From Stercorarius parasiticus (taxonomy: Eukaryota; Chordata; Aves; Charadriiformes; Stercorariidae), in contig VWZL01005037.1 in assembly GCA_013396915.1 (NCBI GenBank), positions 1,978,561 through 2,042,560 on the forward strand: a DNA stretch of 64,000 nucleotides, given 5' to 3'. Below are positions 54,022 to 64,000 of this stretch, piece after piece. The position numbers and the translations under genes were made by a program. Numbering within the stretch: position 1 is the stretch's first letter; each line of letters opens with the position of its first letter. Below the pieces are notes generated by a model, which had not been told where the DNA came from, ran no database searches, and was given only the letters and a program-made list of their open reading frames with translations.

Positions 54022-54087
54022 CATCAGGGTCTTCATTTTGTGCGCCTCTCGGCCGCCAGTCCTCCCGCTCCCCGCTAGGCTCGGCAT
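54022..54087 (-). CDS. Putative exon 1 with start codon (complete, on the misplaced contig)
   Basis: On the minus strand, an ATG at 54,087 sits in a good Kozak setting (CCCCGCCATG) and opens 22 codons, MPSLAGSGRTGGREAHKMKTLM, ending exactly at a GTAAGT donor (54,021 downward). A second in-frame ATG, codon 18, could also serve (AAAATGA setting). The exon ends in phase 0, as exon 2 needs. No cleavable signal peptide is clear in the 22 residues. Reading through the donor would add a hydrophobic stretch (VSALLALLIPAPAAG) that resembles a secretory leader, but the strong donor argues this is intron. I do not recognise the protein. Confidence 0.45.
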
Positions 54088-54334
54088 GGCGGGGAAGCCG
54101 CAGACATGGCTCGGCCAGGGAAGCGCCGCCGTGGCGGGGATTAGGGGGGAATTACACCCGGCCGGACCCTCGGAGCCTGCCAGAGCCGGGTCCTCGGCTG
54201 CCCCGCCTGCCTCCGCCCCCGCCTCCGCCTCCTCCTGCCGGCGCAGCGGCGGCTCCAGGGCAGGTGGAAGTTAACTTCTGCCTCCCCCTCGGTCGCGCTG
54301 CTTCGGCGGCGCGGTGGGGCGACGAGCGGCGGGG
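54088..54334 (-). promoter_or_regulatory. 5' UTR and core promoter candidate of the minus-strand gene
   Basis: This is the CpG-dense sequence directly upstream of the ATG at 54,087. It includes a CCGCC-rich tract near 54,205-54,240 and several GC-box-like words, and has no TATA-like element at a useful distance. It is unique to the misplaced contig and represents sequence missing from the N gap. The transcription start cannot be placed from sequence alone. Confidence 0.45.
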
Positions 54335-54335
54335 N

Positions 54336-54889
54336 TTTCTTCGTTTTTTTAAAGTAAATCTCACAGACTTGCTCCCCGTACCATCTTTTTGGTTTCTGAA
54401 GACGAACATTTTCCCACTCGCCTTTCATACGCAGCCTCCTGAAGTGTTAGGGTTTTTTCCTAATTATTTCTTTTTTTGTGTTAATGGTGTACAGTTCAGT
54501 TGTGAAAACTTTATTAACAGACCTCAAATTACATAAGAGTTCTTACTCTGGGATTTCCACGTTTATAAATGTGCCCCTTCAAAACAAGCCATTTTAAGGT
54601 TGATTTCTTACGAAGTTATTAAACTGACAGCATAGCATTTAAAAAAAATAATCTATCTCCTAATCATGAAGATATTTCTCTTGAAATTACTCATGGAAAT
54701 AATAGTTCTAATATATGACTTCACATCTAACCTATAGCTATCTAACATTAAAGATTACATTAAGGAGAAAACGATCAGCAGGCTAACTCAACCATGGTCA
54801 CAATAGCAGCTTTCTCAAGGCTGGAATTGTCATTGAAATCCATTTTTTATCCTTACTAATTCATAGGAGGACTAAGAGTGAAGCAAATG
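54336..54889. repeat. Second copy of the 554-bp artefactual duplication
   Basis: It matches 53,248-53,801 exactly and continues without interruption into 54,890, so this copy has the natural right flank. It starts directly after the single N at 54,335. Confidence 0.9.
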
Positions 54890-57800
54890 CCATCTCTAGC
54901 ATTGGCATATCATGCAGAATTTAGTGCCTTTTAAGAAAGTAAAAAGAAACGAGAATGTATGGTACATCAGCGGATAGCACAGTAAACACGCTTTATCATT
55001 TCAAAGAAGAATGCCATATTGCAAGCATGCTTGCTATTTATTCAGTTTGTGAGTTTGGTTTCAATAGTACCAGTTGTTAAGACAAACGAAGCAATATAAG
55101 AAGAATCTTATCAGGTCTTGGTAATTCTTTATTATGTGGTTGCACTTGACACTCAAATTAGTGAAACAAAGGGCCAACTTGATGAATCATTGAAAGCAAA
55201 TTATCTGTGGCTCTCCAAGGCTTCCTGCAAGAGACTACAAAAGGCAGCTCATGCATTTTACAGTGCTGTTTCTCAACTATCAGCAAGCAGGTTGCTGGTG
55301 ACTGACCTTTCTAAGCCTTTCTAATATATTTTGCCATGCCAAACCGAAGCATCATTTTTATAATTTAGGCTCATGGCTGTATGTTAGACATCTGTTACAC
55401 AGTATGTCTGACCAAATTCATTAAACTTACGGGTTTTGGTAGAATAGGCTGATTTAAAAATCTACTGATAAAGGAGACAAACTAAATTTTCTAATTTAAT
55501 GCTGAGCTTGACTTGAATAATGTCCAACTTTCTGCTCATCAAATATTTAATTAGACTGCTATGATGGTCATAGATGGTATTCTTGGCAGTCAAATGCTCA
55601 TGGAAACAAATACAGTAGTGTAATGTAAATCCTACGGAGGTTTTTATGAGTAAGCATGGGAACTTCAAAAATCATCTGGAAAACAGCCCAGCTATTTAAT
55701 TTAATTTTAAATTCCAATGAATTAATAGTTCTAGCTATCTGGAGACTTGGTTTTAAACACTATTGGAATCTACATACTTGCAGATATGCATCTGCGTACC
55801 CAATATAGACTTGCAAAGAGGAGAAGAGCATAGGCTGAACTCAGAGGCATTTATGCAACTTGGAAACAATACAGAGAACATCTTCAAGTCCATCTGACTT
55901 CCTGCTTCAACCTATTTATTTTCAATATGCAAGGGATACCGAACTGTCCATGCATTTCTTTTCCTCCTTAGAGCTAGGGGCAAAGACAGATTAAAACATA
56001 AACAGATGCTTTCTCTAGACCAGGAAAAAAAGCATCAGAGCCATGGTTAGGTTTTTCAACAAAGTCTGACTGAGGAGAGCTTTTCATCTGCATGGAAGGG
56101 ACTGGGTTGTCTCCTCTTCCAATTTACTTTCACCTTTCTGGTAGCTACAGGCTGACAAAACAGTCACATGAAATAAAAATCTGCTTGTGGCAGCTTTAGA
56201 AGGACCTAAGATGCAAATAACAAAAATCCACGTAGAGTAAGAAATACATACGAGAAGTAGTGATGCAGATAGAGACAAAATTCTCAAAACTGGCAATGGA
56301 CTTGGAGCAACAGAGCTCTTTCACTGATTCCTAAGTAAAACTGCTCAAACAGCAACTTTCCCTGAGCTGTCTGGATAAATGAAATAACTATCTTATTATA
56401 ATGCCTTTTAACCCATGTTGTCTTTCAGAGATTTCCTTGTATAGGTATAAAACACCCTTTCAAACTATGGTTAATGTCTCATGAAGTTCATATAGAGATA
56501 ACATAGCATAATCTACAACTTAATATAATGAGCAATTATAAACATACTTTCCACATTATGGTTATCCTGGAATGAGTACTTGAGTGGAGGAGCCTCTTAC
56601 TTTTCACCTATGCCAGTCCATCTCAGCAACCAGTAGCCAAAATATTCAGTGCAAGTTACAATGAGTGCAATGGCTAGTATTCCTGCTGCTGACCCAGTTG
56701 TTGTTTGCCAGGATGTTTTCCCCAAGCACACTGGCTACTACCTGTGTGACTCCAGCAAACCCTGCTCTAGGACCTTGCTGTCCCTCTCTCCTTTCCACCA
56801 TAACCAGAGGTAGGGTGTCAGTGCGTGCGGTCAGTACACAGAATGCCTCCAAAGTGTAAGCTGCAGCTGCTCTTCATTCCTGTCACCTCCTCAGAATGAA
56901 AGCCCAGTCAGTCTTAAATGTTTAATTATTTTGTGACTCATTGATGGCAGCGTGGCTCCTTTGCTGCAAAAAAAAGAAGAGTATTTTAGAGAACTGATTT
57001 AGATCTGTGCCCAGTTTCAAAGAGAGTATGAAAATGAAGTTTTTGTTTATCTATTACGTGTCACAAAAGAGTGAAAAGAAGAGGGGTCTAGTGTGATATA
57101 AGTAGCTAAACCCTAGGTGAGTTCTGCATGTTACTCTGCAGGCGTGCTGAAAGCACTTAAATACATTCCCATCACGCTATGTGTATGAAGATGTTTTTCA
57201 GAAAAATATTGGTGATAGAAGAGCTTAAAATAGATTGGAGGGGGGAGGTTAATTGTACCAGGACCACTTTGATACCCTTACGCCTTTGAAACAAAGAATC
57301 TGAGTTACAAAGATTCTATAGGTGGCTAAGCATGAGAAAATATTTGTTTAAAATTAATCTAAAAGTGACTTCTGTTAAAGTTGCATCATTTTGTCATCTC
57401 CGTTATATTCTGTGGTCTGTGAAGCCTTGGATCTGTCTCATCAAGAGTAAAATCCTGGCCCCACTGAAATTATCCCCTATACATCTTTTATCCCTCTGCT
57501 TGCTGGGGCAAGGAGCTCACCAACCAAGCACAAAGCTCCCACTTCTAGCTCTGCAGCCTCACGAGGTATGAGCTTAAACCATGATCACTAGCGTAGAACA
57601 GAATATTGCTTGTCCTGGGCCTCTAGCCAGTGATATTTGGGAGGATGGCCCGGAGTGCCACATTTCAGGGGCAAAAAGTAAGCATTTTTTGACTGACTAG
57701 CTAGAAAAATGAGACTAAAGGTGCTAAAGAGGTTGGAATGTGATGAAAGTTTGTGTGGATTAATGGACAGAGAGGCTGTCAAAGGTATACAGGAAATGAA

Positions 57801-60800
57801 ATACATCACACACTGAGATCATCTCCATGTGTTGTTTTATTATTTATGTACCTATGAAATTTTAACTTCTTTTTCCTGAGAGAAAGGGCTGCATTTTTGC
57901 ATCACAAACACAACCAATGGAAAACATTCAGCAGCCAGCAAAGTAATGAGCTTACACTATAGATTTTTCAAACTGCCCAGTGATTCATGAAATGCTTTTC
58001 AAAACTGGAAATATGCATTGAGGATTGGTCAAAACAGGTAGAAACAATATTATAGATCAGTCAATACTGTCTCTCCTTTATGAAATCAGGCTGCCTTTGA
58101 ACTCCTGACAGAAGCAAACAGTGATAGATGCATAAAAAAGTGAAATATTGCATGGAAATAGAAGTGCAAATGAAAACAGAAAGGGGAAAATAGTGAGATA
58201 AGATTTGCTGAATCTGCTGGTTTTTTTCTTTCCTATTTCTTAAGTTTTCTCCCCAATCTAGGAAGCATAAATAAAGGTATTGGATGTTTCCGAAGCAATC
58301 TCTCTAGCTCAACTGAATGGACTCATCTGCTTTAAGACCACACATGAAACACTGTGCTTCATTCTAATCACTTTTTTGGGGGGGAAAGCTAAACAAGGCG
58401 CATCCTGGAACATACAGCATACTCAAAATTCCACGTCTAAAGTCAGAAACTTTGAAGGTTAAGAAATTAGCACAGGAGGCTGCAGATGGAGTGTACCCAG
58501 TACCGCTTGTGGAAGCCAACAGGTATGACCAGAAACTGTTCTTCATGGCTTTTTGTTTACTGTCCACCACAAAAACAAAAGAAGGAAGACAGATATAATT
58601 TCTATAAACAGAGCACAGATTTAACATATGGACTAAAGCAACTGAGGACATACTTACTAGAATTTGGTAAGAAATTTGATATGTTTGAATATTCTCGGGG
58701 TACCCCTGCTGTAATATAAGCGATATCAACAGGCTCCCGAATGGCTCAGTGTACGTATGTCTGTTCCTTTGCAGAGAAAAACTACACCAACAGGAAGTCA
58801 AAGTGTTAAATGGAACAGAATTGCTAACTTTTAAAAAATTACCAAGCAAATATCAGACATGAAGCATTAGAGCAAAAAAGGAAGCAAAGAAGGATAAGTG
58901 CTCATTATGGATTGGTTTGCAGTTCTTTATGTATTATTAGAGAGTTGATAGAAAACTCTTCTGCTATTACTAACACAAACACAAACATCACTTACGATGA
59001 CAGGCTGAACAACAACTATGGCAACAACGGGATCCATTACCATCAAACTGAAAAGGCACAGAATCAAGTAAAGTCCTTCAGTGGCCATAAGGATCTTATT
59101 TTGGTAATAGCTACTGTTCTTATGTACAGGTTTATAGAAACCATCTTCACTATTCACGTACTATATCACTACATAAGCATATATGCAAATTCAGAGCAAT
59201 AAATCACTTAATGTACAGTGTGAGAATAGCTGCCAGTGATTCCTGTCCTAGCTCAGCAATTTCATGCTTGTGTCCAGTATGCTTCTGAAATTATGTAGTG
59301 GCTGCCTTTGTTATGTGTGAATTTCTTCAATTTACGCAGAATACTCCAGACACAGTTACCTAAATGAAGTCCTGGGGATCTGAGGTTACTGCTGAGGGGT
59401 CCCGAATACATTCATTTCCCAGGGAAGTCGACAGGAATTGAAGGAAGGTCTCTGCATTCCAGTGAGCTGCCTGTTACAGATAGCGTTGGTTCTAGCCATT
59501 TGCAGATTCAGATGTGGATAGATTTCTACTAGGAGAAATCGGAGATCATGGGCCCAAGGTGCAGTCATTTTAAAGGTATGGAGATAGTGACCTCGTTTGT
59601 GTAGCTTGCTTAGTTAATTGCAATTGACCATGGAATCTAGACCTACAAGAGAGTACAGAATGGTTCTAAAATAATTTCCTATGTACAAACCTGGTACTGC
59701 AAACCACCCCAGACGACTCTTCTAGGGAGGATGAATAAGCATTGGTAGGAACCAGCCTGAAACAGTGGGAGAGTTTCTTCACTGCAATAGATACCTAACT
59801 GAATGCTTCAAACCAGATGCTAAAACAGATGGATTGTCTTCCTTTGCAATGTGCTGTGTCCTTGTTTAAATGTTTCTGCCATATTATTGATATTTGTCAC
59901 TCTTAAACAAACACAGAAAACAAGTCTTCTCTGTTTCATACAGGATAGATATCTTGGGTGTCTACTGGCATCCTCAAATCCATGGCTATATACACTCATT
60001 TTTCTTTCTTACACTTCAGGGCAGAGGACCAAGTTCAGCTCAGCTGCAGAGCTGGATCCAACATTTCCTGCAGCAGCTGCACCCTCCTTTCTTTGAACTG
60101 CTATTAATACTTGTTATCACATTGCCTAGCCTTTGTCACCACCACCTGCCTTATGCTTTTGATTCAAGTGACAGAACTTCAAAAAATCCTGTACTTTTCC
60201 CAATCACAGTAAATATTTTGTTCAAGGTGATGATTATATATCTATTCTCTCCTATAAACTACAGTGCCAGGAACATACTGACTCGAGTTTTGCCGCAGTA
60301 CTTTTACTACCTTCTGATGATTTCCTTGGTGGGAATTGCATTTGGCCTCTTGTTTTGCTGAATTGCTCCAGAGACCAAAGCATTCTAATCAAACATGCAT
60401 ATTTATCTAATTGCTTTATCTTTCCTTTTCGTTTATGATTTATTTCAGTTTGGAAGGGATTATTTTTATGCCTTCTTTCTCTACAATAGTTTTTGTTTGT
60501 ATGGTAAGTATCTAATTTTATTTGTTACCAAAAGCCCTTGAATTCTGTAAGGCTTCTTCAGTTTTTCTTGTGATCAGTACTTGAAATGTGAAGCTAAGCT
60601 CTGTAGGGCATGTGCTGTTTCTGTCCCGAGTTCAAATAAATGAGGCCTTAGGCCATTTATGGTTTAGACCATAAATTCAGATGTCAAAGGAACAGGTGGT
60701 AACGTGACACAAGCTGTTCTTGCTCATTGTATCAGTTTCCTCTGCTCAGTCTCCTACTGCTTCATCTCTGTCACAATCCCGAATCACTCTCCAACAATGG

Positions 60801-61719
60801 TTACTCCATTTTGGCGGGTTCAGTTTCTGTCCATTGATAAATGAGAGCTTCTCTGCTTCTAAGCAATATCAATCTGGAAAATGTGGAGCTTGGAATCCAA
60901 AAGCGTGTCTATACTGGCACACATTAACTCAGGCACAGAACTGCATTACTGTGACTAAAGCCTTTTGGGATAAAGCTGGCTCACATCGCCCAGCTTGGAG
61001 CCTGTGCAGAGGAGCTCAGGTCCATCTGCACATCAGCTCTGACTCACTAGCAGTCTGCTAGGTTGAAGCACCGTGGGTTACGGTTCAAGAACTTGCAAAT
61101 AGGAAAGAAGAACAAAAGCTTACCGGAGAACTGAAAATAATGGATATGATGCATTAGTATAAAATAATATAATAGTTGTTTAATGCTTGTTCAGTCACTG
61201 ATTTTGGAGATATAGTCATATATAATTTGATATCCTGCTGCTGAGCAAGTGTGTTGGACTTTCTTCCTAAGTGAGGAGAGAAGGAATTATCTGCCAGTCT
61301 TGTTTGTGTACCTGGCTCTATCATTTTAATCAAGGAAACTACTGACTTTGTCAATTTCTTTAGGATCCTAAAAAAATTTTATCCTAAGCACTATTCATCT
61401 TCAAGCATTGTCTCCACACTAACTAGTCCTCACAAAATCCATGTTGCTTCATCTCTATTTACACAAGACAGTTGTGTAGTAAAGGTAAGGAATACTGCTT
61501 GCTCAACTCCAGCTGTCACCTTATAACTATGAATATTTAGTACCTTGGGTATTGAAGCCCAAAAAGGTTAAAGTTGGGCACTGAAGATTAGAAGCCTCTT
61601 TTGGCAATCTGAACCTTCTTGACGTCTCAAAACCAAGAGTTCTTACTTCTCAGCATCACTTGATGATTGGTGCAATAGCAATATCTCCCATCTCAGCTTG
61701 TAGTTAAAAAATTTGCAAA
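54890..61719. other. AT-rich non-coding stretch
   Basis: No gene, tRNA or intact repeat is recognised. The longest open frames, 161 codons minus (58,364-58,849) and 155 codons plus (59,894-60,361), show no domain. The latter has a hydrophobic C-terminal third, as chance frames in T-rich DNA often do. In the corrected order this is upstream of the minus-strand gene and is probably intergenic. Confidence 0.5.
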
Positions 61720-61739
61720 CCCTTCCCTTCCCTTCCCTT
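61720..61739. repeat. (CCCTT)4 microsatellite
   Basis: Four perfect CCCTT units on the plus strand (AAGGG on minus) are followed by an imperfect CTCTCC and a T-run. Confidence 0.85.
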
Positions 61740-62959
61740 CTCTCCTTTTTTTTCACAAGGTCCCTTCTCCAGTCTTTGAGTAGCTGGACTGGGTTCTCCT
61801 GGCTACTCCTACCACCTACTCCACCACGTACTTATGGAATCCATGCAGAGCTCCATGATGTAACTGGCTAATGATGGGTCTGCTTGGCAAGTCACTTTTC
61901 AACAGAGCACCAGGTGAGGGCTAGAACAGCTACTTATCTGTAGCTGTATTATTACAGCATGTCTTTTTGATTAATTAGAAATGCAGCACTGTAAGTTTTA
62001 GTTTTACAGTCTGGGTATCATTAACTAACATGAAGAAGAAAGAGTGCCCTATTTGCAGCTTTACATATTTGAAGGTGAGAGGGGAAGGGGAAGGGATTAG
62101 AGCAGGACAGAAAGAGTACATGCAGCAAATATGGATATAGTGCAGGGTGGGAAGCACTTTGAGGGGTGTGTCAGGGACAAACAAGGTCTTAGACATCATC
62201 ACAGGCAGTCAAGAAGTCAAAAGAGATACTAAGAAAAGTAGTAAGTCTGATCTGCACGTTTTCACTCACACAAACAGAAAAGAAAGCTTTGACGCCTAAA
62301 GGCTGCCCTGGGCTGCTGACATTTCAAGTCAGCTAATTAGGATTTAGCAAAGGAAGTAGAAGATAGTACGCAGAGAAAGCATGGCATGCAATGGCTGCTC
62401 TCTGACCATTCCAAATATAAGGCAAATATAATTTCTAAATCTTAATAAAGAAGTGGTGTAAAGGGAAATAACATCTCTGCCTCACCCTGCTTGGAGCCCA
62501 AGGTCCATGAAGAGGGAGACTATGTATTTAAATCTGGGTGATTAAAGCATATTCCTAAACCCAAACCTAAATATTTCCTATATGAGAATGCTACTTCTCA
62601 GCATGCTGTGCAGTCATGAAAATACAGCTCTGGATCTGAGCTGGATCTTCGTCTTATCTTCCACATCACCCAAAGCTGCTTAGTCTTTGTGTACACGTGG
62701 GCTGACCTTTCACTTTTCTAGTCTATTGCTATTGAATTGTTCATAAATCTTGTAATCATTAGACAAGGTTAGCCCTCACATTTCAAAAAGGGAACATCTT
62801 TTTTTTTTTGCAAGCTGATGCTGGCTGTTTTTTGTGTCTTTGTAACACTAGATTATGCAAACCAGGTGCTGACCAGCAGATACTTCGCGGACTGCAGAGT
62901 GCTGATTGTGGCAACATTGAAACAGACTGAAACATTTAGGAATATCGGTTACATAGATC
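61740..62959. other. Non-coding stretch
   Basis: No exon or repeat is recognised. An approximately 11-base T-run lies at 62,799-62,809. I looked here for the 5' half of the LINE relic that follows (endonuclease domain) and saw no trace of it. Confidence 0.45.
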
Positions 62960-63600
62960 CATTTTATTCCTAAATGCAGGTATTAACAAATTGCCAAAGT
63001 TATTGGCCAATTGACTTAAAGTATAAGCATTAAAATAATTCATCCTGAACAATGCGTGGTTTTATTTTATGTTTAATACAGTAGGCTCACCTGCACGAAT
63101 TTGCTGTGCTTATTTAATATCCTCTTTAAGATGAAAAATGATGCCAGTCCTGTGGTAATAGCATCTTTTGACGCTGAGAAAGCATTTCACTGGATTGAAT
63201 GGCAGTTTCTCTTTACTATGATGGGAATTTTAAAATTTGCTATAAATGTATTGCATCAGTTACACTGTTCTGAGCAAGGATGCATACTAATGTCACAATA
63301 CTATCTCAATTTTGACTTTCGAGGGAGACTAGTCAAGGGTGCCCACTTTCAGTGCTATTTTTGCTAATGGAAGCAAACCAATCTTTGAAAGACTAGTGAG
63401 ATTGGGTGGAGACTCTGAAATAGGATGCATTAGAGCTGAGACCCTGTATTTGCAGAACTGCCCTTAAAATGGTGTCCAATTTTGTTATACATTAGTAACC
63501 CTTTGGAGACTCTAAAACAGATTCTGCAGGGAGCTACGGTTCCTAAACAACTTCCCAGATATTGAGTGGATTAGGATTTAGTGAAAGATTTTGGAGCTGA
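62960..63600 (+). mobile_element. Fossil L1/Tx1-type LINE, reverse transcriptase region of ORF2
   Basis: The blocks of an L1-clade RT domain appear in the right order and on one strand. They are IPK at 62,966-62,974; SYWPIDLKYK (cf. SYRPISL) at 62,998-63,027; IIHPEQ at 63,035-63,052; GFI at 63,058-63,066; LFNILF followed by SFDAEKAF at 63,164-63,187 (motif A, catalytic Asp at 63,170-63,172) and IEW; TSQGCPLS at 63,328-63,351 (motif B, intact but shifted one frame from motif A); FAEL at 63,449-63,460, where motif C should be FADD; then LLYISNPLETLKQIL at 63,482-63,526 and a LSGYKVNW-like remnant up to about 63,590. About 15 residues are missing between SYWPIDLK and IIHP. DAEKAF with a following EW points to the L1/Tx1 group rather than CR1, L2 or RTE. 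Frameshifts, stops and loss of the motif C aspartates make it inactive. The endonuclease and the 3' end are not seen. Confidence 0.88.
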
Positions 63601-63978
63601 AGTGATGATAGCTGTGGAAGCACTGAAGAGTCCCTCACTACTCATTAAACTGAAAACTCAGAAGCCTGAGGACCTTCACAGTGGGGCATGAGGTACAGTG
63701 TCTCTTCAAATGAAAAAAAAAAAAAAAAAGCTTTACTCCAGGCTTGGATTTTCACATGATTTTCTGAAGAAAGAATTCTTTAGAAGCATTATGAATTGTT
63801 CTCCCATGCTGTGATCACAGGAGTGACGTAAGAAAGAAGTCTCTCCTCCCCTTGCAGTAAAGCATATCATCATGAAGAAAAAGGGAAAATCCTTATGAAT
63901 TCTCAAGAAGCTAGACAATTTCTTTATTGCTTTTCCTCAGTGTCCTGAAAAAGTCAAACAGAAGTATGCCAGCAGTAT
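63601..63978. other. Non-coding stretch between LINE relic and CR1
   Basis: No gene is seen. The first part could be further decayed LINE sequence, but I cannot read any motif in it. It contains a 17-base A-run. Confidence 0.4.
63713..63729 (+). repeat. A17 homopolymer
   Basis: A run of 17 A residues. It lies about 110 bases beyond the last readable LINE block and could be a retroposon poly-A tail, but no target-site duplication is evident and no matching transcript body is recognised. Confidence 0.8.
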
Positions 63979-64000
63979 TAGAATCATAGAATCATAGAAT
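63979..64000 (-). mobile_element. 3' tail of a CR1 retrotransposon, truncated by the window edge
   Basis: The plus strand ends in two and a half copies of AGAATCAT, the reverse complement of the (ATTCTATG)n-type 3' terminus of sauropsid CR1 LINEs. CR1 elements end in this 8-bp microsatellite instead of poly-A, so the element lies on the minus strand and its body continues to the right of the window. Only the tail is present, so subfamily and length cannot be told. Confidence 0.8.

Larger units (their letters stand above)
53802..54335. other. Misplaced gap-filling contig bracketed by single Ns
   Basis: A 532-base GC-rich piece lies between Ns at 53,802 and 54,335 and is flanked on both sides by copies of the same AT-rich sequence. 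Its first 277 bases duplicate 52,451-52,727; its last 255 are unique and belong in the upstream N gap. It looks like an alternative contig spanning part of the gap that was inserted in the wrong place. Confidence 0.9.

Noticed and set aside
58364..58849. 161-codon minus-strand frame, the longest outside the GC-rich and gap regions
   Set aside because: No domain, no good start or splice context, and composition as expected of a chance frame.
59894..60361. 155-codon plus-strand frame with hydrophobic C-terminal third, considered as a membrane protein or receptor fragment
   Set aside because: No receptor motif is present, and T-rich DNA yields Leu/Ile/Phe-rich chance peptides. No start or splice support.
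1..64000. CRISPR arrays, bacterial operons, phage or plasmid genes
   Set aside because: No regular spaced repeats, no ribosome-binding sites with long frames, and clear vertebrate LINE and CpG-island features.

Overview
This is vertebrate nuclear DNA, most likely from a bird or another sauropsid. It is AT-rich, has no compact gene array and no long open frames, and carries one GC-rich CpG island. The last 22 bases are the (ATTCTATG)n-type 3' tail that marks CR1 retrotransposons. No bacterial, plasmid, phage or viral gene is visible. The species cannot be named from the sequence.

Layout. Positions 1 to about 51,750 are AT-rich intergenic or intronic DNA in which I recognise no coding exon. 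It is broken by three GC-rich blocks of unknown role (about 473-700, 5,935-6,720 and 21,590-21,960), a short 22-24 bp degenerate tandem repeat (41,291-41,355), two pyrimidine-rich stretches, and a striking 85-bp imperfect palindrome at 47,830-47,914. Positions 51,780-54,334 hold a CpG island and the likely 5' end of a minus-strand gene. One exon begins with a well-placed ATG and ends in a GTAAGT donor; a second ends in a GTGAGT donor. The two exons join in phase. I do not recognise the product. If the model is right, the gene's body runs leftward and much of 1-51,750 may be its first large introns.

The CpG island is mis-assembled. There is a 205-base N gap (52,728-52,932). Single Ns at 53,802 and 54,335 bracket an inserted 532-base piece. 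Its first 277 bases repeat 52,451-52,727, and the 554 bases on either side of it are repeated (53,248-53,801 = 54,336-54,889). The likely true order is 1-52,450, then 53,803-54,334, then a gap, then 52,933-53,247, then 54,336 onward. The inserted piece therefore supplies sequence missing from the gap, including the likely start codon of exon 1.

Positions 54,890 to about 62,960 are again AT-rich with nothing recognisable. At about 62,960-63,600 (+) lies a decayed L1/Tx1-type LINE reverse transcriptase. RT motifs A, B and C and flanking blocks are readable but spread over all three frames, and the catalytic Asp pair of motif C is lost. This is the clearest biological signal after the gene start, because such elements are scarce in birds. 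The window ends inside the 3' tail of a minus-strand CR1 element.
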